From NCBI GenBank assembly GCA_934635225.1, contig CAKTYZ010000014.1, positions 1 through 64,000 of the forward strand: 64,000 nucleotides of DNA, in the 5' to 3' direction. Position numbers and translations under genes: made by a program. Source of the stretch: an uncultured Kiritimatiellota bacterium (GTDB lineage Bacteria > Verrucomicrobiota > Kiritimatiellia > RFP12 > UBA1067). A model generated the notes under the pieces. That model had not been told where the DNA came from. It searched no databases and saw only the letters and a list, made by a program, of their open reading frames with translations. This document shows, piece by piece, positions 25,756 to 33,395 of the stretch (the stretch's first letter is position 1; every line of letters begins with the position of its first letter).

Positions 25756-26150
25756 GCGCCCACTTCCCTCTCCCCTCTTGCCCAAGAAAGCCGCTCGTCT
25801 TGCCCGAGAGATCCACTTCTCTTGCGCGAGGCGCTGTGGTGACATGCCGCAGCGTCTGCGGAGCTTTGCGTCGAAATTCGCAAAAAGAAATTCAAAAATC
25901 ATGGTTGCCATGGGGATGGCTCATCCATCCGCATGGAGGCGGCTCTTCCATCCGCATGGAGACACCTCATCCATCCGCATCGATTGACGCACCCGTTCCA
26001 GGTCGTCCCCGGCATCTATGGGGTGGCGTTGTTCGCTTTTCTTCTTTGGTCCCCTCCCCCCTGGCCTTCCTCTCTTCTTTGCTGACCCGTTAGATATTAC
26101 CATTTTCGGCGCGAGGCGCTGTTTTCGGGGCATTGTTTGTGAACATCAGA
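25756..26150. other. gene-free stretch with repeats
   Basis: About 395 nt without a credible coding frame. It contains the three-copy repeat at 25924-25980, one copy each of a 14-nt direct repeat (GCGCGAGGCGCTGT at 25824-25837 and 26109-26122), and pyrimidine-rich tracts near 25762-25782 and 26040-26085. No terminator of the preceding gene is obvious. Confidence 0.6.
25924..25980 (+). repeat. three-copy 23-nt tandem repeat with palindromic core
   Basis: TCCATCCGCATGGAG begins at 25924 and 25947, and TCCATCCGCAT (then diverging) at 25970: an exact 23-nt period. Each full unit is a dyad, TCCAT-CCGC-ATGGA. Two helical turns per unit would place the dyads on one face of the DNA, as expected for an operator array. 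It lies about 180 nt upstream of the structured-RNA promoter. Confidence 0.75.
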
Positions 26151-26153
26151 ATA

Positions 26154-26162
26154 TGGTATAAT
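26154..26162 (+). promoter_or_regulatory. extended -10 promoter of the structured RNA
   Basis: TGG-TATAAT (26154-26162) with a possible -35 TTGTTT at 26133-26138 (18-nt spacer). The start of transcription should be near 26169. No open reading frame follows for about 370 nt. Confidence 0.8.
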
Positions 26163-26168
26163 GCTCTT

Positions 26169-26490
26169 GTCTTTCAAAGGGAGGATGAATAAGCATTAAA
26201 AGTTGAACGATAGACCGGTCGCGCTTCTGAGGCGGCCGGCTTCCCACGGGCGACAGGCCCGGAGCGGGAGATGCGCGGGGTGGGCAACCTAACCCGGGCA
26301 GCGTACGCGAATCAGCGTATGACGCTTTAGGATAAACTTCGCCAAAGATTAGAGTAAAAGCGGAATACGGTGATCGCGCTGCGTGTGTATCCACACGTGG
26401 CGTGTTTCATCATCCATGTTTTTACTCGGGCGTTTGGCGATGCCTATCCTAAGACGTGGTGACATAGGAACACGCCACTCTTCTTTTTCG
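26169..26490 (+). ncRNA. unidentified, strongly structured RNA (~320 nt) or long leader of the rfb operon
   Basis: A non-coding transcript predicted between a consensus promoter and an intrinsic terminator. Complementary segments, checked by hand, form one long nested arm: 26326-26334 with 26445-26453, 26339-26346 with 26433-26440, 26352-26362 with 26417-26427, separated by symmetric 4/4 and 5/5 internal loops. Inside is a GTGTG/CACAC tip (about 26384-26395). Upstream are hairpins 26215-26222/26232-26239 and 26300-26308/26315-26326 (with a 3-nt bulge). Two crossing pairings (26243-26247/26280-26284 and 26257-26262/26294-26299) would make a pseudoknot. It does not match what I know of RNase P RNA, SRP RNA, tmRNA, 6S or common riboswitches. 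It may be an independent RNA, or an attenuator controlling the sugar genes that begin at 26537. Confidence 0.7.
26456..26488 (+). terminator. intrinsic terminator of the structured RNA
   Basis: GTGGTG (26456-26461) pairs with CGCCAC (26473-26478, one T-G pair), followed by TCTTCTTTTT. Read-through would continue into rfbF, and a further hairpin (GCACG 26491-26495 / CGTGC 26519-26523) lies just before the rfbF ribosome site. Confidence 0.7.
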
Positions 26491-26536
26491 GCACGGGTCG
26501 AGCGGCTTCTTGGGATTTCGTGCTGAAAGGAGAGAG

Positions 26537-27313
26537 ATGAAAGTTGTCATATTGGCGGGTGGCTTGGGCACGCGGCTCTCGGAGGAGACACGCCGCGTCC
26601 CGAAGCCGATGGTCGAGATCGGCGGCATGCCGATCCTGTGGCACATCATGAAGGAGTACGCGCACTACGGTCATACGGACTTCATCATCTGCGCGGGCTA
26701 TCGGCAGGCTTGCATCAAAGACTGGTTTTCCAATTACTTTCTGCACAGTGCAGACGTCACGTTCGACTATCGCGGCGGTCAAAACGAGATGTCCGTGCGC
26801 GCGAGCGCGTGCGAACCGTGGCGTGTGACGGTTGTCGATACCGGCCTGAACACGATGACGGGCGGGCGGATTCGGCGTGTTCGGGACTATGTCGAAGGCG
26901 AGACGTTCCTAATGACTTACGGTGACGCGGTGTGTGATGTGGACATCGGGCGGCTTGTGCAGTTCCATCGGTCGCACGGCAAGGTCGCAACCCTGACCGC
27001 CGTTCGGCTGGAACAGTCCAAGGGCGTTCTTGACATTGACGAGAACAATTCCGTTCGTGCGTTCCGCGAGAAGAGCGCGAGGGATTCGGCACCAATCAAC
27101 GCGGGCTACATGGTGCTGGAGCCCGCTGTCTTCGATTATCTCAGGGACGACGCAACGGTCTTTGAGCGTGAGCCGTTGGAGCGTTTGGCCGCTGAGGGTC
27201 AGCTCAAGAGCTTCGTCTTCAACGGATTTTGGCAATGCATGGACAATGCGCGCGAGCGGGACATGCTGGAGAGGATGCTGGCCTTGGGGAACGCGCCGTG
27301 GAAGGTCTGGTGA
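26537..27313 (+). CDS. rfbF: glucose-1-phosphate cytidylyltransferase
   Basis: A 258-residue nucleotidyltransferase making CDP-glucose from CTP and glucose-1-phosphate, the entry to CDP-3,6-dideoxyhexoses. The N-terminal VVILAGGLGTRLSEETRRVPKPMVEIGG loop (given here as its G-G-L-G-T-R-L core at 9-15 and PKPM) and WHIMKEYAHYG are typical of RfbF rather than RmlA. LMTYGDAVCDVD carries the metal-binding aspartate. A strong AAAGGAGAGAG site precedes ATG 26537. First protein gene after the structured RNA. Confidence 0.93.
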   Translation: MKVVILAGGLGTRLSEETRRVPKPMVEIGGMPILWHIMKEYAHYGHTDFIICAGYRQACIKDWFSNYFLHSADVTFDYRGGQNEMSVRASACEPWRVTVVDTGLNTMTGGRIRRVRDYVEGETFLMTYGDAVCDVDIGRLVQFHRSHGKVATLTAVRLEQSKGVLDIDENNSVRAFREKSARDSAPINAGYMVLEPAVFDYLRDDATVFEREPLERLAAEGQLKSFVFNGFWQCMDNARERDMLERMLALGNAPWKVW

Positions 27314-27318
27314 GACGG

Positions 27319-28404
27319 ATGGAAAACCTGGCCTGCTATCGGGGACGGAAGGTTCTTGTGACGGGGCACACGGGCTTCAAGGGCTCGTGGCTCTGCGAAT
27401 GGCTGCTTGCGCGGGGGGCGGAAGTCTACGGGCTCTCGGACGGGATCCCGACGAGGCCTTCGCTGTTCACGCAACTGCGCCTTGCCCGCCGCGTCAAGAT
27501 GGACTTGCGCGGTGATGTCCGCGACCGCGTGACGGTCCGCGAGGTTGTCGAGGCGGTTCGGCCCGAGTTCGTCTTCCATCTCGCGGCCCAGCCGCTTGTG
27601 CGTCTGTCGTATGCGGAGCCGGTCGAGACCTTTGACACGAACGTGATGGGGACGGTTCATGTCCTTGATGCCCTGCGCGGCCTCAAGGCGAAGTGCAGCG
27701 CCGTCTTCGTCACGACGGACAAGTGCTACGAGAACCGGGAGACGGCCCGTCCCTATCGAGAGGATGATCCGATGGGCGGCTATGATCCCTACAGTTGCTC
27801 GAAGGGGTGCGACGAACTCGTGATCAGCTCTTATCGCCGCTCGTTCTTCAACGACCCGTCTTCACCCGTTTGGGTTGCGAGCGCACGCGCAGGCAACGTC
27901 ATTGGCGGCGGCGACTGGGCGAAGGACCGCATCATCCCTGACTGCTTCCGCGCATTGCAGAAGGGTGCGGCGATACCCGTGCGCAACAAGGTCTCGACGC
28001 GGCCGTGGCAGCATGTCCTTGAACCGCTTTCGGGTTACCTGACGCTGGGGGCGGCACTGGACGCGCGACAGAACTTCGCCGCCGTCGCGAGCGGCTTCAA
28101 CTTCGGGCCGGACCCGCACGCGAGCCGGACGGTGAAGGCCGTCGTCGAGGAACTGTTGAAGCACACGGGCGGTCGGTGGATCGATCGAAGCGATCCGAAT
28201 GCCGTCCATGAGGCGGGGCTTCTGAACCTTGACATCCGCAAGGCCGCCCGCGTTCTCGGCTGGAAGCCGCGCTGGAACTTCGCCGAGACGATCGCGAAGG
28301 TCGCCGCATGGTACGGAGGCGTGGCGAACGGCGAACGTCCGTTGGCGCTCACGCGGCAGCAGATCCGCGAGTTTGAGGAATTTGAGAAAGGAAACGACAG
28401 ATGA
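27319..28404 (+). CDS. rfbG: CDP-glucose 4,6-dehydratase
   Basis: A 361-residue SDR enzyme converting CDP-glucose to CDP-4-keto-6-deoxyglucose. NAD-binding motif VTGHTGFKGSWL, HLAAQPLVRLSYAEP, FVTTDKCYEN, and the catalytic Tyr-Lys in YDPYSCSKGC are all RfbG-like, as is RAGNVIGGGDWAKDRIIPD. It starts 5 nt after rfbF, and its end overlaps rfbH by ATGA, so the three enzymes are made together. Confidence 0.94.
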   Translation: MENLACYRGRKVLVTGHTGFKGSWLCEWLLARGAEVYGLSDGIPTRPSLFTQLRLARRVKMDLRGDVRDRVTVREVVEAVRPEFVFHLAAQPLVRLSYAEPVETFDTNVMGTVHVLDALRGLKAKCSAVFVTTDKCYENRETARPYREDDPMGGYDPYSCSKGCDELVISSYRRSFFNDPSSPVWVASARAGNVIGGGDWAKDRIIPDCFRALQKGAAIPVRNKVSTRPWQHVLEPLSGYLTLGAALDARQNFAAVASGFNFGPDPHASRTVKAVVEELLKHTGGRWIDRSDPNAVHEAGLLNLDIRKAARVLGWKPRWNFAETIAKVAAWYGGVANGERPLALTRQQIREFEEFEKGNDR

Positions 28405-29732
28405 ACGCAGAGGAACTGAAACAGGACATTCTCAAGAAGGTCGAGGAATACTACAGGCTCGTCCATGAGCCTCGGCAGAATGCCGCGTTCGAGCCGGGCA
28501 AGAGCCGCGTCAACTACGCGGGCCGCGTCTTTGATGCGAAGGAGATGACGAACCTCGTCGATTCGGCGCTGGAGTTTTGGCTGACCTACGGACGCTGGTC
28601 GAAGGCCTTCGAGCAGGGGTTGGCCCGCTATCTCGGCGTGCGTTTCGCGCTGTTCGTCAACTCCGGTTCGTCGGCGAATCTCCTTGCCTTCATGACGCTC
28701 ACTTCGCCGCTTCTGGGCGAGCGTCGGGTGATGCGCGGCGACGAGGTGATCACGGTTGCGGCGGGCTTTCCGACGACGGTCGCGCCCCTCGTCCAGTACG
28801 GAGCCGTTCCCGTCTTTGTGGACATTGATCTGGAGACGGCGAACGTTGACGTCTCTCGGCTGGAGGCGGCCGTCTCGCCGAAGACGAAGGCCGTCATGCT
28901 CGCCCACACGCTTGGGAACCCCTTCGACGTCAAGGCGGTGAAGGCGTTTTGCAAGCGGCATGGTCTCTGGCTCATCGAGGACAACTGCGACGCGCTGGGT
29001 TCGCGGTATGCGGGAAGGCTCACGGGGACGTGGGGCGACCTTGGCACGTCGTCGTTCTATCCGCCCCACCACCTGACGACGGGCGAGGGCGGCGCGGTCT
29101 ACACGAACGACCCGACGCTCAGGAAGATCGCGCTTTCCATCCGAGACTGGGGGCGCGACTGCTGGTGCGAGTCGGGCGTGGACAACACCTGCGGCTGCCG
29201 TTTCACGAAGCAGTTCGGGCGGCTGCCGCTCGGCTACGACCACAAGTACGTCTATTCGCACTTCGGCTATAACCTCAAGTGCACCGACCTGCAGGCCGCC
29301 GTCGGATGCGCCCAGCTGGAGAAGTTTCCGTCATTCGTCGAGAGCCGCAAGGCGAACTACGTGCGCCTTTACGACGGGTTGAAGGACCTGCCGCAACTCA
29401 GAATCTTCCGTCCGCTTCCCGAGGCGGACCCGAGCTGGTTCGGCTTCCTGATGACGGTGCAGAAGGGGGCGGGCTTCACCCGCAACGACTTGGCGCAGCA
29501 TCTGGAGGCTGCGAACATCCAGACGCGCAACCTCTTCGCCGGCAATCTCACGCGGCATCCGTGCATGGACGCGCTGGTCGAAGGCGTGGACTACCGAATC
29601 GCGGGCGACTTGACGAACACCGATACGATCATGAACGATTCTCTCTGGATCGGACTTTACCCCGGCATGGGCGAGACGCGGCTCGACTGCATGGTCAAGA
29701 CGATTCGCGCGTTCTGCGGGAAGGGTTGCTGA
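28401..29732 (+). CDS. rfbH: CDP-6-deoxy-4-hexulose 3-dehydrase (E1), PMP and [2Fe-2S] enzyme
   Basis: A 443-residue member of the aspartate aminotransferase-like sugar enzyme family that removes the C-3 hydroxyl. The usual PLP lysine is replaced by His in FYPPHHLTTGEGGAV, the hallmark of the PMP-dependent E1 dehydrases. Clustered cysteines around DCWCESGVDNTCGC (with one further upstream) fit the unusual [2Fe-2S] site. E1 needs an electron-transfer reductase (E3, RfbI/AscD type); none is encoded in this window. It ends the GC-rich first part of the cassette. Confidence 0.94.
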   Translation: MNAEELKQDILKKVEEYYRLVHEPRQNAAFEPGKSRVNYAGRVFDAKEMTNLVDSALEFWLTYGRWSKAFEQGLARYLGVRFALFVNSGSSANLLAFMTLTSPLLGERRVMRGDEVITVAAGFPTTVAPLVQYGAVPVFVDIDLETANVDVSRLEAAVSPKTKAVMLAHTLGNPFDVKAVKAFCKRHGLWLIEDNCDALGSRYAGRLTGTWGDLGTSSFYPPHHLTTGEGGAVYTNDPTLRKIALSIRDWGRDCWCESGVDNTCGCRFTKQFGRLPLGYDHKYVYSHFGYNLKCTDLQAAVGCAQLEKFPSFVESRKANYVRLYDGLKDLPQLRIFRPLPEADPSWFGFLMTVQKGAGFTRNDLAQHLEAANIQTRNLFAGNLTRHPCMDALVEGVDYRIAGDLTNTDTIMNDSLWIGLYPGMGETRLDCMVKTIRAFCGKGC

Positions 29733-29755
29733 GTGAGAAATTCGTTAGGCTGACG

Positions 29756-31444
29756 ATGAAAGCTTCTGATCGTATAGTTAGATTTCTTGAGCGCCAAGGC
29801 ATTGAATATGTGTTTGGCTATCAAGGTGGAATGATCACGCATCTTGTTGATTCCTTGAGCAAGAGCAAGCGTGTCCGATTTGTCCCTTGCTATCATGAGC
29901 AATCGGCGGCTTTTGCGGCTGAAGGGTATGCTCGGGCGACGGGCCGGATCGGCGTCTGCCTGACAACGAGTGGACCTGGCGCAACGAACACGGTGACGAG
30001 CGTCGGGAATGCTTACTTTGACTCCGTCCCAGTGCTTTACATCACAGGGCAGGTCAATGCCTATGAGTACAAGTACGATAAGAGAATACGCCAGCAGGGA
30101 TTTCAAGAGACGGATATCGTCTCGATTGCTCGTCCGATTGCAAAGGCCGTTAAGTTGGCCGATGATCCGACACGGCTGATGCTGGATTTGCGTCAGCTTG
30201 TCGAGATTGCGATTTCCGGACGCAAGGGTCCCGTGTTGCTGGATTTGCCGATGAATGTCCAACGCGCGGACATTGCAGATGGGGATGATGCTCCTGTAAA
30301 GGAGTTGCCGCTAACGGAAAACCTTTCGGCAGATGGTGCAAAGGAAATCGCATCGGTCTTCTCTTCGGCTAATCGCCCCCTGGTTCTGTGTGGCGGCGGC
30401 CTTGCCAAGCGAGAAGTGCGCGAGGCCGCGAGAGCGTTCTTGCGTGAGTCAGGATATCCGTATGTGGTTTCTTTGATGGGGAAAGGTCTCGTTGACGAAA
30501 CCAACGTGAATTGCCTGGGCATGATAGGGAGCTATGGAAACCGATGCGCAAACATGGCTTTGGCGCGGGCGGATGTGGTTTTGGCGTTGGGCTCTCGGCT
30601 TGATCTTCGGCAGACGGGAAACCGCAAGTCCGAGTTGCTGAAAAACATAAAATTCATTCGGATAGATGTGGATTCTTCTGAGCTTGAAGAGAATAGGCTT
30701 CCGAATCAGCTTGCCTTTAAAGGCGATTGCGCGACATTTTTGAGTTCCGCTTATGCACGGCAACTTAAATGTTCTCAAACTTTGTGGTGCGATTTTGCAC
30801 AGTCCCTCAAGGCGAGATTTTCCCAAGAAAATGATGTTGAGCGGTTTGTTGAGAAGACATTGCCGTACGACATAATGAATCGAATTGGGAGTTTGGCGAC
30901 AGAACGTGATGATTTTGTCGTTGACATCGGACAGAATCAGATGTGGGCGGCTCAGATGTTGAGACCGAACGGCTGCCAGATGTTCCTGACCAGCGGCGGC
31001 ATGGCACCTATGGGTTATGCTGTACCAGCCGCGGTCGGCATGGCTTTTGCCAATCCCAACCGCCATGTCTACTGCCTTTGCGGTGACGGGGGACTTCATA
31101 TCGCCGTCCAGTCTCTGCTGTTGATTTCTCAATATCGACTTCCTGTGACTGTAGTCGTCTTCAACAATCAGGCGCTCGGGATGATTACGCAGTTTCAGCG
31201 TCTGTATTTTGACTCGAATATGGCGGGGACGACAAAGGATGGCGGGTATTGTGTTCCGTCATTTTCTGACCTTGCGGCCGCTTATGGCTTGCGCTATTCA
31301 TGTGTCACTGAGACAGGAGGGTTTCCGAGATGTTGCAGAGGAGGCGAGTTGATCGAAGTAAAGCTTGACGGGCTTACGGCAGTCGTTCCGAAACTTGAGT
31401 TCAGCAAAGACCTCAACGACATGACCCCCTCAATTGTGGAATGA
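29756..31444 (+). CDS. ThDP/FAD-dependent acetolactate-synthase-like enzyme, possibly YerE-like
   Basis: A 562-residue thiamine-diphosphate enzyme of the acetohydroxyacid synthase fold: the PYR-domain glutamate at E48 (CYHEQSAAFAAEGYARATG), SGPGATN, a central FAD-type domain, and the ThDP motif GDGGLHIAV ... VVVFNNQALGMI. In an rfbFGH cassette the best-matching known role is YerE, which attaches a two-carbon unit from pyruvate to CDP-4-keto-3,6-dideoxyglucose to make branched yersiniose. A housekeeping IlvB role is unlikely here: no ilvN follows. Codon use shifts sharply to AT-rich third positions compared with rfbH. Confidence 0.75.
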   Translation: MKASDRIVRFLERQGIEYVFGYQGGMITHLVDSLSKSKRVRFVPCYHEQSAAFAAEGYARATGRIGVCLTTSGPGATNTVTSVGNAYFDSVPVLYITGQVNAYEYKYDKRIRQQGFQETDIVSIARPIAKAVKLADDPTRLMLDLRQLVEIAISGRKGPVLLDLPMNVQRADIADGDDAPVKELPLTENLSADGAKEIASVFSSANRPLVLCGGGLAKREVREAARAFLRESGYPYVVSLMGKGLVDETNVNCLGMIGSYGNRCANMALARADVVLALGSRLDLRQTGNRKSELLKNIKFIRIDVDSSELEENRLPNQLAFKGDCATFLSSAYARQLKCSQTLWCDFAQSLKARFSQENDVERFVEKTLPYDIMNRIGSLATERDDFVVDIGQNQMWAAQMLRPNGCQMFLTSGGMAPMGYAVPAAVGMAFANPNRHVYCLCGDGGLHIAVQSLLLISQYRLPVTVVVFNNQALGMITQFQRLYFDSNMAGTTKDGGYCVPSFSDLAAAYGLRYSCVTETGGFPRCCRGGELIEVKLDGLTAVVPKLEFSKDLNDMTPSIVE

Positions 31445-31497
31445 GTGTGGTATGCGGAGCGTGATTCCTTTTAGACAAACTCATTAGAAAGGCTTTG

Positions 31498-32472
31498 ATG
31501 GAAAACATCTCAAAGGATGACCTTGATGTCATGGTCGTTACGTACAACAGGGCCGAGCTGTTGCGAATCCAGCTTGAATCACTCTGTTTGCAGACAGTTC
31601 GCGGATTGAACATCATCATTGTTGACAACGCTTCAACTGACAATACGCGAGATGTTGTCGAGCAAATGCGCAATTCGCATCCTGAGCATACAATCCGTCT
31701 CGAAAGGGCGTCTCGGCATTCGGATTCAAATGCTGAGAGTTTTCGTCGTACGCAGCAACTTGCCGAAAGGCCGTATGTCGCGGTATTTCACGATGATGAC
31801 GTCATACATCCGCAGTACATAGAAAAGGTGTTGTCAGTCTTGACGCGCGTTCGCGGCGTGGTTGGAGTCTCATGCAATTATAAGTCTATGTTTTGTTGCG
31901 ATGGCGCAAATTGGACTGCGGTCGGCGATCGTTGCTGGGCATATCCGCAGCATTTGGCGCCGTATCTCTATTTGGCCGGTGGGCGCTTCTGCTTTGCCGC
32001 AATGGTCTACCGTACGGACGTGTACAAGCAACTTGAGATTGCTCCGGAGCGATACGGAAAATTATTCGACCACGCCATGCTGTTGAGTCTGTCGCAAAAG
32101 GGGATTGTTGTTAAATTTCGCGATCCCATGATTCGGTATCGCTTGCACGCCGGTTCAGACTCTTCAAATCTGAACAACGCGCCTACCGTTGAGAATCTCG
32201 TGAATCTCCTGAGTTTTGCGCAGAATGTCTTAAACCATGCTGGTTGGCCGCGTTTCTTTTCCAAATGTCATGTTTATGAATACGGGAGAGAGATTTTTAA
32301 GTGGTCAAAGTTGGCACATGTGTCTTGGAATCAGTTTCGCGTGAAATGTGCGGACGCGAAAGTGTCTTCAGATCTGTTTTCGCGATGTTACAAGATAGCC
32401 ATTGTGAGAAGGGTGATGCGGCATCTTGTGAAAGGGTGTGATCGGCTGCTTTTGAGAACGCTCAGAAAATGA
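31498..32472 (+). CDS. family 2 glycosyltransferase
   Basis: A 324-residue GT-A enzyme: N-terminal VMVVTYNRAELLRIQLESL, DNASTDNTRDV, and the metal-binding AVFHDDDVIHPQY, all typical of GT2. The remainder (VYRTDVYKQL, DHAMLLSL) is the acceptor region. It should transfer a nucleotide-sugar residue, perhaps the CDP-dideoxyhexose, to a lipid-linked glycan at the cytoplasmic face. AT-rich codon use like its neighbours. It is about 35% alike by eye in layout to the GT at 34304 (both share FHDDDV and a following H-P-D/S pattern). Confidence 0.85.
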   Translation: MENISKDDLDVMVVTYNRAELLRIQLESLCLQTVRGLNIIIVDNASTDNTRDVVEQMRNSHPEHTIRLERASRHSDSNAESFRRTQQLAERPYVAVFHDDDVIHPQYIEKVLSVLTRVRGVVGVSCNYKSMFCCDGANWTAVGDRCWAYPQHLAPYLYLAGGRFCFAAMVYRTDVYKQLEIAPERYGKLFDHAMLLSLSQKGIVVKFRDPMIRYRLHAGSDSSNLNNAPTVENLVNLLSFAQNVLNHAGWPRFFSKCHVYEYGREIFKWSKLAHVSWNQFRVKCADAKVSSDLFSRCYKIAIVRRVMRHLVKGCDRLLLRTLRK

Positions 32473-32490
32473 AATGCATGTTTAGGCCTT

Positions 32491-33351
32491 ATGAATGAAC
32501 GTGTCCTTTTGTCAATTTGCATTCCGACTTACAACGGCTCTCGTTTCTTGTCGGAGACTGTCGAGAATGTCGTTTCTCAGATTGAAGATGCGGACGCGGA
32601 GAATGCGATAGAGGTCATTGTCTGTGATAATGCGTCAGAGGATCGGGTCCCGGAAATCGCTCGGGAATGGATGCTAAGGCGACCTGCGCTTGTCAAGTAT
32701 GTTCGGAATGCCCGAAATCTTGGCTTTAATGGGAATGTCGACAGGGCCTTAAGTGAAAGCCGAGGCAAGTACGTTCATCTTCTTGGTGATGATGATTTGT
32801 ATTGCAAGGGCGGTTTGCGGACTCTTCTGAATGTTTTGCGTGCCCATGATTATAGCCTGATTGTCCTCAGCAATTTATGGTTGAACGCTACCGATGCAGC
32901 GTATTTGCCTCGCGCGGCTCGTGATGGCAACTTTCCGGCAGGGAAGGCTGTTGTGGACAGAGACGTGTTCCTTCGAGAGGTATTGTGTCGTTGTTGGGCG
33001 GTCTCAAATGTGGTTCTCAAGCGAGATGTGGCATGTCGGTGTCATCCTTCACAGGTTGCGGATTGGAGGCATCTTGATTTGGCGATAGAGGTCATGGCAT
33101 TGGAATCAAAGTGCTTTTTGATGCCGGACGCAAACCCTTCCCTGATGATCAGGCTGGGCAATCAAAGGTGGCTTAACTGCGATGCTATGGGGGGCATTTA
33201 TGAAAACTTGGGCAATTCAATTGATGTTCGGAATCCCATGTTTTGGGGAAAGAACAGGGTTCAAAGGCTGTTTAGATATTGGAAGATGCTGTGGTTTTGT
33301 CCTAAGTTTTACGGAAAGATGCTAAAGGGCTTCTTGTTCCCAAAAGAATAA
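32491..33351 (+). CDS. family 2 glycosyltransferase (possible dideoxyhexosyltransferase)
   Basis: A 286-residue GT2 protein: LLSICIPTYNGSRFLSETV at the N-terminus, VIVCDNASEDRV, NLGFNGNVDRAL and the metal site HLLGDDDLY. The spacing NLGFNGN...GDDD is also seen in abequosyltransferase-like RfbV proteins, which would suit a 3,6-dideoxyhexose donor; this is a suggestion only. 18 nt after the preceding GT. Same AT-rich base composition. Confidence 0.82.
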   Translation: MNERVLLSICIPTYNGSRFLSETVENVVSQIEDADAENAIEVIVCDNASEDRVPEIAREWMLRRPALVKYVRNARNLGFNGNVDRALSESRGKYVHLLGDDDLYCKGGLRTLLNVLRAHDYSLIVLSNLWLNATDAAYLPRAARDGNFPAGKAVVDRDVFLREVLCRCWAVSNVVLKRDVACRCHPSQVADWRHLDLAIEVMALESKCFLMPDANPSLMIRLGNQRWLNCDAMGGIYENLGNSIDVRNPMFWGKNRVQRLFRYWKMLWFCPKFYGKMLKGFLFPKE

Positions 33352-33395
33352 CATGGCGATCTCGATGCTTCGTATTGCCATTTACTTGTTGATAA

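Noticed and set aside
25924..25980. CRISPR array
   Set aside because: A 23-nt period with almost no spacer and only three units; it fits an operator array better.
26285..26335. Possible tmRNA: a short frame ending AYDALG-stop inside the structured RNA resembles a proteolysis tag
   Set aside because: There is no tRNA-like acceptor or T arm and no CCA end on either side, and the resume codon region does not look normal. The resemblance is probably chance.
26169..26490. RNase P RNA, SRP RNA, 6S RNA, c-di-GMP or cobalamin riboswitch
   Set aside because: The diagnostic conserved blocks of these families that I know were not found on either strand, although one segment loosely recalls the SRP core.
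29756..31444. Housekeeping acetolactate synthase IlvB
   Set aside because: It lies within an rfb cassette of foreign composition and no ilvN/ilvC follow; a sugar-modifying role is more likely, though not proven.
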